A stretch of DNA of 64,000 nucleotides. It comes from Osmia lignaria lignaria. Lineage: Eukaryota; Arthropoda; Insecta; Hymenoptera; Megachilidae. Under the pieces are notes generated by a model that was not told the origin of the DNA, made no database searches, and saw only the letters and a program-made list of their open reading frames with translations. The DNA is taken from contig NC_135032.1 in assembly GCF_051020975.1 (NCBI RefSeq), positions 12,710,001-12,774,000 on the forward strand, in the 5' to 3' direction. Position 1 is the first letter of the stretch. Each line of letters starts with the position of its first letter. Shown here in pieces: positions 10,707 through 22,600 of this stretch. The position numbers and the translations under genes are program-made.

Positions 10707-13700
10707 CTCCTCTTCGTTGTTATCTTCTTCAACGACGGTGGAATTAGCTACCGTGGACGTGTCATTACCAATAGCCTCTGTTATCGTGCTTATTTCATTT
10801 TCTTCAGCAATCGTGTCATTCTGAGACACGTCTCTTCGTCTTCTTCCAAAGGACGGTTCGCTTCTTCCGGTACCACCTGAGCAATACGCTGGCTGACAAC
10901 CGTCTCGACAGGTTCTCACCGTCGCTTCGAACACTAAGAAATTAGATTCGGGGATTTTGAAAGCGTTGAATCGTGCCTCCAGGCTGTCTCCGTCGCGTAG
11001 ACGATCCAGTCCCGGAAACACGTAATTGTCTACCGGGCATCTGTACAAGAAAATCCAATCAGTATTATTATAATTAGATCGTGTAAAAATATCTTTACGG
11101 TGTTTACCCATATCTGTCTATAAGTTGGACACTTCTTCCGGAATAAGGATCTCTGGCTATGACGTTGGTGGCAAAAATATCAGTCACATAATTGTATCTG
11201 TCAAAGACACGAAGAACATTTTAGTTAAGAATTTGTGATTTGATATATAATGTTACTTACCCATCCTGAGCTTCAAGCCTAAAAGTAAGTGGATCACCAA
11301 CAGCAATGGTTGTTGTAGGTCTACCCTGATAGAGGATCAGCAAACGTACTCTGGAGCTTAGGGTGTTTTCTGCTGGTAGATATTCGATGGGGATTGGAGA
11401 CCCTGATCTACACAATACAAATGTCTATTAATGTCTATTCAAAATACTATATTAATGTCCTGTTTCACATCTGAATATCGTGGATTCTGTTACGGGTGAA
11501 ACAAGACAAGAACTGGAGGGTCGAACTGATACTACGTTAAAATAAGTTCATCGAGGATGCTTGCACCAGGTTCTATGCAAACGAATGTTATATATGTATA
11601 TTGCATTTTGTACTCGATGCTACACTGAATCGTTTAATTAAGTGTACCAGGTGCAAGGCACGGTCTCTCAATCGATATGACCTGGCATACCCGGCACCGA
11701 TGTAGCCGGATGTGACGACAGCTTCGCCAGGGCCTCGAAACAGACAGGTCAGATTGAAGCGTTTGTCTCTTCCTGTTTGCACGTAGTCGGAGAACTGTAC
11801 CACCACGATGTTCGTCATCGTATCACCATACTGCAATCGTTCATCAAGAATAATTATAGACACTCAATGGATAATGAATGTTCTTTGCGTGAAATTTTTT
11901 ATACATCCGGTTAATCAATATCTGAGCAAACAGGGACAAGTTCCTTACTCTTTGAGTGCCGCATTCAGGATAACCCTGAGGACCACTGATTCGAAGCACG
12001 TTTACCGTTCCTCCGTTTCCACGGAAGAAGCATCGATCGTAATAGCCGTACGTGTAAATCCGGCCAATGAATCCTTCCGGCGTCCTTAAAGTAAATTCCA
12101 TTCCGTCTTCGCTACAGACTTGACTCACTAGAATGACCAGAAACATAATGATTCTTAGGAACCGGAGCTGAAGTGCCAGCAATTCTCAATGAAAACATGC
12201 AAGTGTATTATTTGACATCGATGAAATTAATTAAACGGATGTATACAACAAAAAGTAAAAAAAAAAAAGTATCAAGGAAAGAAGAGACCGTTTATTTCTT
12301 CAACTCGAGTCCAACTGACAATGTCTATACAATCATTCTGAACCATTAAGTATCAGTAAGTACGACGAGGACCGGCTGCGTAAAAATTTCTCCATGTCAT
12401 CCACGTAGCTGGCATCCAAGGACGATTACGACGCTTACCGTCGAGACACTCCGCGTCGGCTCCTTGTCTGCCGTTGTTCCGTTCATAGAAATCATAGTCA
12501 GACCCAGTATCATAGTACACAGGGTTGCCCATGTCCATGTCCCTGGAATCACGGTCACTCAACTCGCAATTGTCCCTTTCAGCCCCGTAAGGAGCAGCGT
12601 ACGGACGATAGTTGAACGACCTGCAGACGAAGTCCCTGGCGTCAGCGCACTCCCTCTCGCACTGGGCCAACGACGAAGCTGTTGTGTATCGTCTGACGAA
12701 TGGTTTCCGTACTCTGGTGTGAGGTCCAACTTGTCGGAAGTTGTCCTGTTCGTCGCATCTGGAGACCAGAGGTGGTCGACCGATGATGGGTCCACCACTG
12801 GTTCCGAAAGGTCGGGAATTGTAGACTCCACCTTCGCCTATGTAACCCCCACCGATTATTCCACCATCGTTACTGTAACCACCGTAACCTAAGGGTCGCG
12901 TTGGTCCTGCTACTCCATAGTGGTTGCGGTCCGGATGAGGCTGGGGACCATAGACGTCGTCCGCGGGGTAGTTTGCTGGATAACTACCACCGTGAGACGA
13001 TGGGGGATAGCTGAGAATATAAGGGAGGATTTCATTTCATCCCTCAATCAGGAAAAACTTTCACCGACTTACCGACTGGGATAAAGATCCTTCTCCGGAT
13101 ACCTTTCGCTGATGGGATACCGGTCGACGTGAGGTCTAACACCCCCTGCGCCGGAAGGATATCTCTCCAAAGGATCATCGGAAATAGGATACCGGTCAAT
13201 GGCATTAGGGTATCGATCGGCGTCGTTGGGATAACGACTTGGAGATATTGGGTACCGACCACCAACGGCCGTAGGATAACGAGTGTTTGTGGGATACCTG
13301 TCTACCGCGGGGTCAGGAATGGGATACCGATCAGGTTGAATAGGACGACGATCGCCACCTCTAACAGGGAAACGGTCAGCAACTGGATATCTGTCTGAAC
13401 TTGGATATCTGTCAGCAATTGGATAACGATCACTAATAGGATATCGGTCTATAGGTTCAGGGAAAGTATCTGCCCCTCCTGCGATTGGATATTGTCCGCT
13501 TATGTGATATCTGTCTGGATACTTATCTGGATATTTGTCTGGATACTTATCTGGATATCTATCTGCTGGATAACGATCTGGATACTTGTCTGGATATCTA
13601 TCTGCTGGATAACGATCTGGATACTTGTCTGGATATCTATCTGCTGGATAACGATCTGGGTATTTGTCTGGATATCTGTCTGTTGGATAACGATCTGGAT

Positions 13701-16530
13701 ACTTGTCTGGATATCTATCTGCTGGATAACGATCTGGGTATTTGTCTGGATATCTATCTGCTGGATAACGATCTGGATATTTGTCTGGATATCTATCTGC
13801 TGGATAACGGTCTGCTGGATATTTATCCGGGTATCGGTCTGGATATCTATCAGGATAGCGATCTGGATAACGGTCCGGGTGACGATCTGGGTGACGGTCT
13901 GGATAACGATCCGGTTTAACGCTACTGCTGTATCCTTTGTCGTAATCATCTGGATATCCTGTAGAAGACGAATTATTTGTTCCTATAGCATTGTTATGTT
14001 TAGGTTCTATCGCGAATTGTCTATTTTTTACCAGGTCTTCCTAGGGATGGCCGACCAAAATTGGTGTCCTGTCCCAGAGGATCTGGTCTGTATCCTGGGT
14101 TATCTCTGTCTCCATCCAAATATTGATCTGTTCATCGCAAAGAAACATTGCAACCAAATCGGATAATATCATTCAACGAATAATAGTACGATAAATCAAT
14201 TCACTCACGCATGAGGTTCTCGTAGTAATCGTAATCTGCATCGTAGATGATCCTGTGGCCATCGCGTTGATTGAATCGGCTCAATCGACATGTGTGATAA
14301 TGTTCAGAATAGACAGCGCTCCGGCATTGAAAGCTTGTCTGTCGAAGACACTCGTCAAGGCATTCGCTCAAGCTTCGGCCGGTGATTTCCGAATGAAATT
14401 CCCCGCTTAAACGGGAGTTTCGATAACGTTGAAACGCGGTGTCAGGACGACGTCCATCGGAGAAAAGGTGCGACGAGGAGCTGCTGTCCGGGTATTCGGA
14501 GCCACGTGCTATGGACGGATCTACGCTTCGTAAGTGGGTATTGATAAACCGTTGTGAAGCGCTAATTGATCGTTTCACTGTTATTAACACCATGGAATCT
14601 ATGGTATTAATTTTGGAAATTCGCTAGATGTCTTTTCGTTGACTGCTTAAGAAGTACATAATCAGATTATATTGCCAACTATTTAAGGATACACTTACGA
14701 TTGTCCAAGCAAACTAAATCATAAAAATGATGACTGGGACTGCTACTGATTCCTATGTCGTCTTTTTGAGAAACAGAGTCCTCTTCTGAGATGATACATT
14801 GCCGCGTTTGTTCGTCGAATTCAACGCTCCTGCAAAAGTATTTCTCCGCTCTCAGACAAAGTGCTTGACATTCATCCAGAGTAAGATTCGTGTAAATATC
14901 GACTTCAAATGGTCCCCGGAGACGCTTGTTCTCCTCTTTAACGAACACCGTTAATCCGTCGCAACGACGTTCAGCTGAAGTACACAAAATTTCTTATATA
15001 TTAACAATAAACAACGTTACTTAAAATCCAAATATTCGAACTTTCAGGATTTCTGACCATTCAGACAAGTATTTTCCAAGTAATCAGAGTTCGGATCGTC
15101 TTCCAGTAGTTCAGGATGAGTTCTTCTAGTGAAACGACTCAAAGCACAGCTCCTCAACGCAGTATCATAGGTTGCAGATCGACAAATAAAGCTGAATTCG
15201 TTTAGACATCTTTGCAAGAGAAGAATGCAGACGAAAGGTAATTTATTTTACAGACTGTTTAACTCTTTAATGAATTCAAGTATATACGCTTTACCTGTCC
15301 TCGCAGTCCGTCCTATTTGCTGCGCTAACTTCTTTAATATCCGTCAATGGTAGCTTTAATTTCTTCCTTGGATGTCTCTCAAACACATAACGCCTATTGG
15401 GACATTCCCTTTCTATCCTGTCAGCTTCGCAAAAAAATACAATTGTATTTAGCATAATTGATAAATGATTGAAAGCAATTGTCGAACACTTACAACCGAG
15501 ACAAACTTCCGTGAAATGAACGCTGTTTGGTACCAACATCAGATTCCCGATACCTTCTGGTTGAGCCTGCTCCCTTGTTAAATAACAAGTACTCTCCTCG
15601 TATTCTGCAGCTCCACTGAAAGACGCTATTCTGCTTCCAGGTTGAAAATCGAAGCTGGTACAGGCACGAACCAGGTTGTTCGTCGCCGTTCTGTCTCGTA
15701 GACATAGTTCCTGACATTTTTCTAAAACTCTAAAGGGTGGTGCCGAGTCTCTCACCTAAGATGAGCGATAATTACAGGTACAATTTTGATTATACAATTT
15801 AATTTGCCATTAAAACTAAGAGATATTGCTCGTACCACATCGTCGTCGAAACCCTGAAGCTGCTGATCCGGAAGTCTCTCATAAACGACTCGACCTAAAC
15901 CACCATTACAGGTTGTTTGACCTGGGAACACCAAGTAATTCTTTCGAAATTCACAGTAGCTTTAAATTATTATTTCGAAGCAATATTATTTTACATAGAA
16001 AAAGAAGATAAACCTATTTCCCTTTTGTAGAGAGCATAAAATAGATACATAATTTTCTTGCATGCAGTTAGCTACGCGTTCAATGGACGAGATTTGTATT
16101 ATTATTCCGCGAACAGATTATTATTTCCTGTTCCCTCGAAAAATCAGGTTATTTCCTTTGGACAGCAGCATCAAGTACCGATTTTATCATCGCTACGTTT
16201 TTCGTGCCATAAGTGGCACAATAGTGACACAATGGGACGAAACGTAATTTCGCAAGCGCGCAAGTGACATCACTCTCGCGTTCTGCATTCCATCATTAAT
16301 TTGCACGGTCGCGATTCTCATAAGTATGATCGTTTACGAATTCACAAAAGGAATTTTTCAGAGCATACAGATGGAGTTTATCAAATCAAAAAGAGGAAGT
16401 CTTATTTCGTGCTGGATTGTTAAACAATCGAATAAGTTATCATTGACTTACCATTGACCACTACTCTCAGAGTAGCAAGGAGAGAAATTGATTGCAGTAA
16501 GTTCGATATATTAGTCTTCTTCATTTTCAT
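9808..16530 (-). CDS. nompA: PAN/Apple and ZP-domain transmembrane protein, probable NompA
   Basis: Apical extracellular-matrix protein; fly NompA joins mechanosensory dendrites to the cuticle. Exons (minus): 16530-16452, 15921-15836, 15755-15494, 15424-15295, 15209-15058, 14974-14699, 14577-14209, 14127-14032, 13958-13073, 13010-12439, 12127-11949, 11830-11691, 11407-11261, 11197-11108, 11040-10647, 10551-10337, 10308-10165, 10012-9808. Every junction keeps frame; 1,473 residues, near the roughly 1,550 of fly NompA. Order: signal peptide; PAN modules at about 31-141, 146-235, 240-327 and 385-450, with motifs such as ECLDECL and CERECAD; an Arg-Tyr-Pro repeat at 484-780; a fifth PAN at 870-968; a ZP domain from about 972 (VCSEDGMEF) to 1210; furin-type site RRRR at 1221-1224; a 16-Glu tract; one membrane helix at about 1319-1342; and a cytoplasmic tail of about 130 residues. 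A 5' UTR intron acceptor is likely at 16579. Other PAN-ZP genes (trynity, neyo, morpheyus) are the main alternatives. Confidence 0.85.
10668..10715 (-). repeat. Poly-glutamate codon tract
   Basis: Sixteen consecutive Glu codons (GAA/GAG) on the minus strand inside the ZP-protein gene, between the furin-type site and the membrane helix. The shadow frame on the plus strand encodes poly-Phe/Leu and is not a gene. Confidence 0.9.
13073..13958 (-). repeat. Arg-Tyr-Pro repeat exon with a 39-bp minisatellite core
   Basis: This 886-base exon encodes a tyrosine/proline/arginine repeat built around RYP or KYP every 4-12 residues. The core at about 13564-13836 is a clean tandem array of a 39-bp unit (13 codons, RYPADRYPDKYPD). 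Copies begin at 13564, 13603, 13642, 13681, 13720, 13759 and 13798, a constant 39-base step. Flanking copies are more diverged, suggesting old expansion with recent homogenisation in the middle. The unit is a multiple of three, so copy-number change keeps frame. Frames at 13485-13949 on either strand are shadows of this array. Confidence 0.9.
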
Positions 16531-19098
16531 TTATTGCAATTCACCATTAGGCAGTCATTCCAATAAACAATGAATATTCTGAAAGCAAACAGTCATAAAT
16601 GAGAAAGTCCTGGATCATTAAATTTCAATAATTCTATACATATAGATCCTCTTCTTCGTGCAAGTACTTAAATGGTCCTTCATTTCCAATCAATAATTAC
16701 TGGATTCAATGACCATTGAAACTTTAATGATCCTCCAAAGGTAATCTCTTCTCATTTTTTTTTTTTTTTCTTTTCACCCTTGTCCTCTTTCTCTCATTAA
16801 ATAAGTAATCATTCGATCGAAACAATGTCCCTGTGATTTTAGTTCGAACGAAGCCGAAGCACGCAAGCCAGTTACGATAATCAAGCAGATAATGGACAAG
16901 TAATAATGTAATGCTTGAAAGTTGGAAACACGGTCCGTTGCTTTTACGGGCGTGTGCTGGTCCTTTGCCCTCGTGTATGTACACACACACACACATTCGG
17001 AGAAAAAGGTTCATGGGGGTGCGAGCATGTGGAGGTGTTCAGGGTGAGTGCAGCTCAGGTATTCCGTAAAACCTTGCGTTGAAACGTGTACGAATACAAA
17101 ATGAGCTCATTTTCTATGTCATGATCTCCTGTGACTTCAAAGCTATTTTTTACAGGAGATTAAAATAAAAAGAAGATGGTTGTATAAATTAACCCCTTTG
17201 ATCCAGGGCCACGTACATCCATGAAAATTGGATTAGAAATATATGACGATACCTTATTAACGTGTAAGTAGTAAACAGTTTGTAATTATCAAAGGAATGC
17301 ATCAATTTACAAATGATCAATTATAACAGATGTACCTGTACGATAAAGGGCAATGTTGTACGCGTGTCTCGTGGAAGCGCTGCTTATTAATTACGTTATG
17401 GTTTATCGCCTCGATAATTGTAGTCGCCTGTTCAAAGAGGATGGAACGTGTTCAGTGATTAACGTTACGGTTGATGAGAGAAAATTACAGATCTGGTCAT
17501 TCGAGTACCGATAACGCCACGTTTAAATGATATTGGTATTACAAGCTCTTCCGTTCTCAAGTTTAGAAACTTGATTCTTTTTAACAACCTTGTTATGAAC
17601 CGCACAACAAAGTTATTATCGTGATGCCTTGAAACGTAGATGATACACGGATAACAGTGTTGCGCGTTTCAAAGAGTTTTTAGAATTCTTCAATCGCGTG
17701 ATATTAATGCTTGCTGGAAGTACGCCAAACAATGGAAAATTATAATTATTCATTGTATACCTATTATAAGTTTGATTGTTAGATAGAATAATCCTGTAAT
17801 TTATTTCTTCAATATTTTTCAAATTGTGCTATTAACTACAGCGGGGGTTTTTATATGAACGAGTGATTAATAAAAAATCCAAATTATATTATTAAATAAT
17901 ATTACTAATACTTACAAATTTGATGACAGGTTTACACAGATCTTCAAGCCCACCACTAGATGTTCTTCCGTTCAATGTCGAAGGCCTCGGAAGAAACGAT
18001 CTTCAACCGTCTACTGTTAAAAAAAAAAAGATGATATAATCCCAGTAAAAAGTCACCAGAACCGACCATCCAACGCGAATGGCACCTGTAATCAAACTGG
18101 CGGTCAAAATCAACGCAAACTGAAAATAATGGATAACACCTGACAAACAGGTAGGGGAAGAGATGGCGATGGAAGAATCGTTTCGATGAATGATTCTCGT
18201 ATAGACAGGCCATAGGGGGCAGAAGAGATAACAAACCGGTGGTACCCAGGCGCGGTGGGATCCCCACGTCCGATTTCTGGCCTTGTGCTCACCGGAAGTA
18301 GCTCCATTGTGTCCGGTTTCCGTGGGGCCATCCGGGAAAACGTTCGACGTGCGTGTAAACGCCAACACCATCGGTTCTCAAGCTTCGCCATCTCACGATC
18401 CTTTTGAAATAATTAATCAATTGTACTCTTCTCATCGATTCTCATAATTTTTTTTATAAATTACAGATCTCGGAAGGGATGGTACCAAGCTGTAGATACT
18501 TTTGTAAAGGAAGATTGAAGTTTGGGGATGATTATGAGTGTGTTTGGCATCGAAGACCCCCCGGGGATACTAGTGTTGCAACGTTTGAGAATCGGTGCAC
18601 CAGAACACCGCCATATTGGGTTGATTGTGCCGATGGACGATCACTTGGTAGCGGAATCATGGATTAGAGATTCCTACCCGAGGTCAACTAGGATGACCAA
18701 CGAGCTGGCTAGGTGGTTGTCGTGATATGAACACGGGCAGGATCGTTCGCACCTTTATTCCAGGCTATTTTTAACTCGAATTTATTTTTATTCAAATTTC
18801 GTGGTCACGAACAAGAGGGAATTAGCATCTCTCGATTTTGTAATCATTTTCTAGTGGTCTTTGTGGAAATTTCTCATTGTTGCTTTCAGAAATGTAATTT
18901 ATATAATGAACGATCTTTGCTTTTAACATACTGAATCTAATGAATAAGCTTAGTAAGTTTGATTAATTACAGTATGATAAGTTTTTATCCATAATAGCAT
19001 TGTCATAGTCTTATGAATCGTGTTACAATGAAACGTTTGATTTTAAATATGAAAACTTCAGCGCGCCGTCGTGGTGCGCTTTCGACGTTCTAGTGCAC
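16531..19098. other. Divergent intergenic region between the NompA-like gene and Patj
   Basis: A probable 5' UTR acceptor of the NompA-like gene lies at 16579-16580 (minus strand GCTTTCAG followed by AATATTC), so its first exon and promoter should be further right. A GC-richer island at about 18230-18730 has long open frames on both strands (see findings), including a good acceptor at 18465-18466 on the plus strand. I cannot assign it to a gene. A CA repeat of about seven units occurs at 16981-16994. Otherwise the DNA is AT-rich with no recognisable content. Confidence 0.5.
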
Positions 19099-19105
19099 TA
19101 TATAA
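19099..19105 (+). promoter_or_regulatory. TATA box of Patj and its 5' UTR exon
   Basis: TATATAA sits 537 bases upstream of the Patj ATG. A start site about 30 bases downstream would open a 5' UTR exon ending at 19307, where a strong donor follows (GTGAGA). An acceptor at 19578-19579 (TTTTACAG) would then join it to 19580-19635 and the ATG at 19636. Confidence 0.5.
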
Positions 19106-19635
19106 GCAAGTGCATCTAGATGCGATTTTCTTAGTGGAAGGATTGTCAAGCATTCGATAGTTTGGCATAGTCAGCTGATGGCAAAATGCAATTACATGTT
19201 TGCTGTGATACACAAAATTGATTGTATTTTGCCTGCGTAACCGTGAAATTTCCCGAAAGTGATCGGCTTACTAGTTACTCGTATTTGAATTTCTCAAAAG
19301 AGTTTAGGTGAGAATGATCATTATTATATTAATATTAGAAGCGATTATATGACCACTTATTGATTTGCGATAAATTCATGGTGCATCATAAGTTAACGGG
19401 AATTAATACACTGTCCAAAGATTCATGACCGCATTTTAATTATTAACGTACGTTCAATATTGATGCACGCTATTCGTTGATTTTCAAGATTTATTTATTG
19501 CCGAGATTAAGAACTTTGCGTGGCCATGAAATTTGTTTAAAATATAAAAAGAAATTTAAAGTAACATATTATTTTACAGATAGACATACAAGGACTTTTA
19601 TATACATACAGCTGGAGGGATACTAGAAGAACAAG

Positions 19636-22600
19636 ATGCCTCTAAGCGCAGGTAAATACAGATTTATGGATATCTTTATTATGAAACTTTCAATTTATGG
19701 TTTCTTAATATATGCATATTGCTTACTTTTCAGACATATCAACAGCGCTCCATTTATTGGAGCATGTTCAAGAAAGAGTGGAAGACTGTGATGATCCTAA
19801 GCTACAAATGCATACAACTCAAGACATAAAATCATTGATATCTCTTTTGGAAGATCCAGTATTTCGCAGTATAGTAACAATCCAAGACTCTCTTATTGAA
19901 TTAAACAATCAGTTGGGACAACATCCATCTATTATCCCTGGAGATTTTGACATTAACATCAGTGGGCAATTGGAACTTTCTGTTCCAAGTACACCGGTGC
20001 AACCACTTGGATCAAATGTGTACCAAGATTTATATCAAGACAGCAGTGAACTGGAAGATCAAAGAGTTCCTGTTGCACCATTAGTGCATAGCAGCAGCGA
20101 GGACACTAGTGCTCAGGTAAAATCTTTCTTCAATTAAGTATTATTTAACTACTGCCTGGAGCATATTATTAAATTCTTATTTTGTTACAGGTGACAAGTC
20201 CAAGTCTAGTTTCTGAAGTTATGGGAATGCCACCCATTACAACAACAACATATGCTAAAGAATTTAAGAAAGTTATTGAAGCAGCAGCAAGAGGCCGGCA
20301 AATATTTACTGTGCAGGTTGGTTCTTTACCTACAAGTACATTTTATATCATTCACAAACTCAGCTCACATAAATTTGTTTTCTGTTTCAAGCTGTACAAA
20401 CCAGAGGGCACCAGTTTAGGATTCAGTGTTGTTGGGCTACGTAGCAAGGATAAAGGAGAACTTGGTATATTCCTGCAGGAGATACAACCAAATGGCATAG
20501 CAGGGTGGTAAGGCAACTCTTCACTTGTAATACAAACTGTGAATGAAATCAGCTAATAAAAATCAGCGAAAAATATGATTTCATTCACTTTAAATTATCA
20601 GCATGCATTAGCACGTAGAATAGACTGCTTAAATACAATTTAAACGGTGAGATTAACATCGAGCCGCTTCTAAGAATGCAACATTTATTTTTTTTTTTTC
20701 GTTTACGTAATCTTCGAACAGATAGTATCATAAAATGCAGATTACGCAAGCAATGATACATTTGAACGGTAAATGCACTTCTCGCGCTTAATGTTTCATA
20801 ACGTTTTAAAGCGGAAATTTCATTTTATAAACGAAGAAGATTTAAGCAGACGTAAATTCCATAAAACCGAAGTAGTTCCACATGTTTCCTCTTAACTCGT
20901 AAACCTCGTTTTAATCTCCGGCGTAACTTTACGTTAAAAGAAAGAAAATAAGCTAGATAAAACAGGTTTTTTTTGGCTCTCGTTGGATCCTCTAGCTCCG
21001 TTGGCTCTCCCTAGGCGATTGTCCCAGGATTCTCTTGGAATTCCCTCCGGATTTTTGCAAAATCGAAAAGGAAATGGTGGGAGGCTCCTTTCAATCTTAT
21101 TCAAAGGGAGCCTACGTTGCATCCAAGTGTACACATTAAACTTGATCCAGTTTCTGAAAGTCGCCGTTTCTTGGCACACCCTGTGAACACGGTGCGTTGA
21201 TCGGCTGGTCGGTCGCACGCATGCCCGGTTACCTCTGTCCGGAAGCTTCGCCACCGTGGAGAAAGCGATGCTTTCGAAAAAGAGCCTCCCACTTTCTGCC
21301 GAGCAGTCTTCGACCGATCCCCGTGGAGAAAGGTTGCGGTTATCGTGCTCTTACTCCCACGAACACGTTCGTTGTATTATGGTGGTCAATTTCTGTTATC
21401 ATTTTTTAGCCAACGGCTAAACATCTCTCTTTTCAATCCCTGAGATTCTCTGTGGTCGTTCGTGTTCTTTTTGGCTCGCTGTTAGATATGCGGCTCGTTC
21501 AACCCGGTTCCTCTCGGTTCACTGGTTTGTTTGAGTTCATCGTACGGTTTTCGCGATGATCTTCTGATGTTCGACGAACCAGGACGAGGAAATATGTTGC
21601 AGTGAAGGCTGATTCGTGGCCTCGTTCGAGAAAATCTTCAGGTGGTACGTGTCACTGGTCTCTGTTGTTTCAATGAGTCTATTGTTTTCCTTTTATTTCT
21701 ATTTTACGCGACGTTCAGTCGATTTTCGCGGCTCGTTTGAAGCTTTTTCGCGTGCAGAATACGTGTTACGGGGGTTGATTGAAGTATTTCATTTAGTCAT
21801 TCTATGAAAGCACTGCTCCACCGTTTAATGCAATGGAGTTGGGATTTAGGGCATGTTTATTGTGCGATTGAGAATTTTGGAAATATAGGTCAGTTTGAAT
21901 TTAGAAGGGCTTTTATGAAATCAGAGTTTTAGGTTTTGGGAAAAGATGTTAGATATTTTTATTCCAGTTTTTAGGAAAGTGAACGTCGATAGAAATATTT
22001 CAGAGTAAATTAGTACGTTTAACGAAGATTAGTAAAATGTATTTTTCGACGATGAAAATAAAGGAAAATGTTATTGGAAGTGTAATCTGGATGAAAATTT
22101 ATCCGGATGACGCTCAACCCTTTTTTTACGTCGGTTGAGGGGTCACCCATTGCATAAAAATAGTATGCTTCAGACGAGTAGCAAGTTCGTTATTTTCTCG
22201 TAGCCTCGGCTTTAATATATTCGTAATTATCTGATGTAATATTTAGGTAAGGATTGAAGAGACGGACCATCCTCTAGAGCAGACAATTTCGCGAGAAGAA
22301 TCTTTCAAATTAATGACTAATTCGATTAAAATTAAACTACGAAATTCATCATTTTTGATTTTCTAAAATTTTCTTCGCACGCCCTCCAATATTTTCATAA
22401 ACGATTTATAAATATCCCTTATTTATTTTAACAAAGATATTGTGATGAATTGCATGCCAAGTATCGCGTACTTTTTTTTTTTTTTTCAAAGAAAATCAAT
22501 GAAATTCTTTTGAAGCCGACTACCATTGCTGCTCAATGTTTTCACGAACAATTACAAATAGCTAACAATGTATTTCATTCACGACAAAACAAATTAACAT

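Noticed and set aside
10632..10880. Plus-strand frame with poly-Phe/Leu
   Set aside because: Antisense of the polyglutamate tract in the ZP-protein exon.
13485..14166. Long plus-strand frames rich in Leu-Asp-Ile or Trp-Ile and a minus-strand Ile-Gln-Thr frame
   Set aside because: They are shadow translations of the 39-bp repeat; only the minus-strand RYP frame joins the neighbouring exons with consistent splice phases.
16774..17014. Minus-strand frames upstream of the NompA-like gene as an extra exon
   Set aside because: They do not contain a signal peptide or PAN module, and the proposed signal-peptide exon at 16452-16530 already supplies the start.
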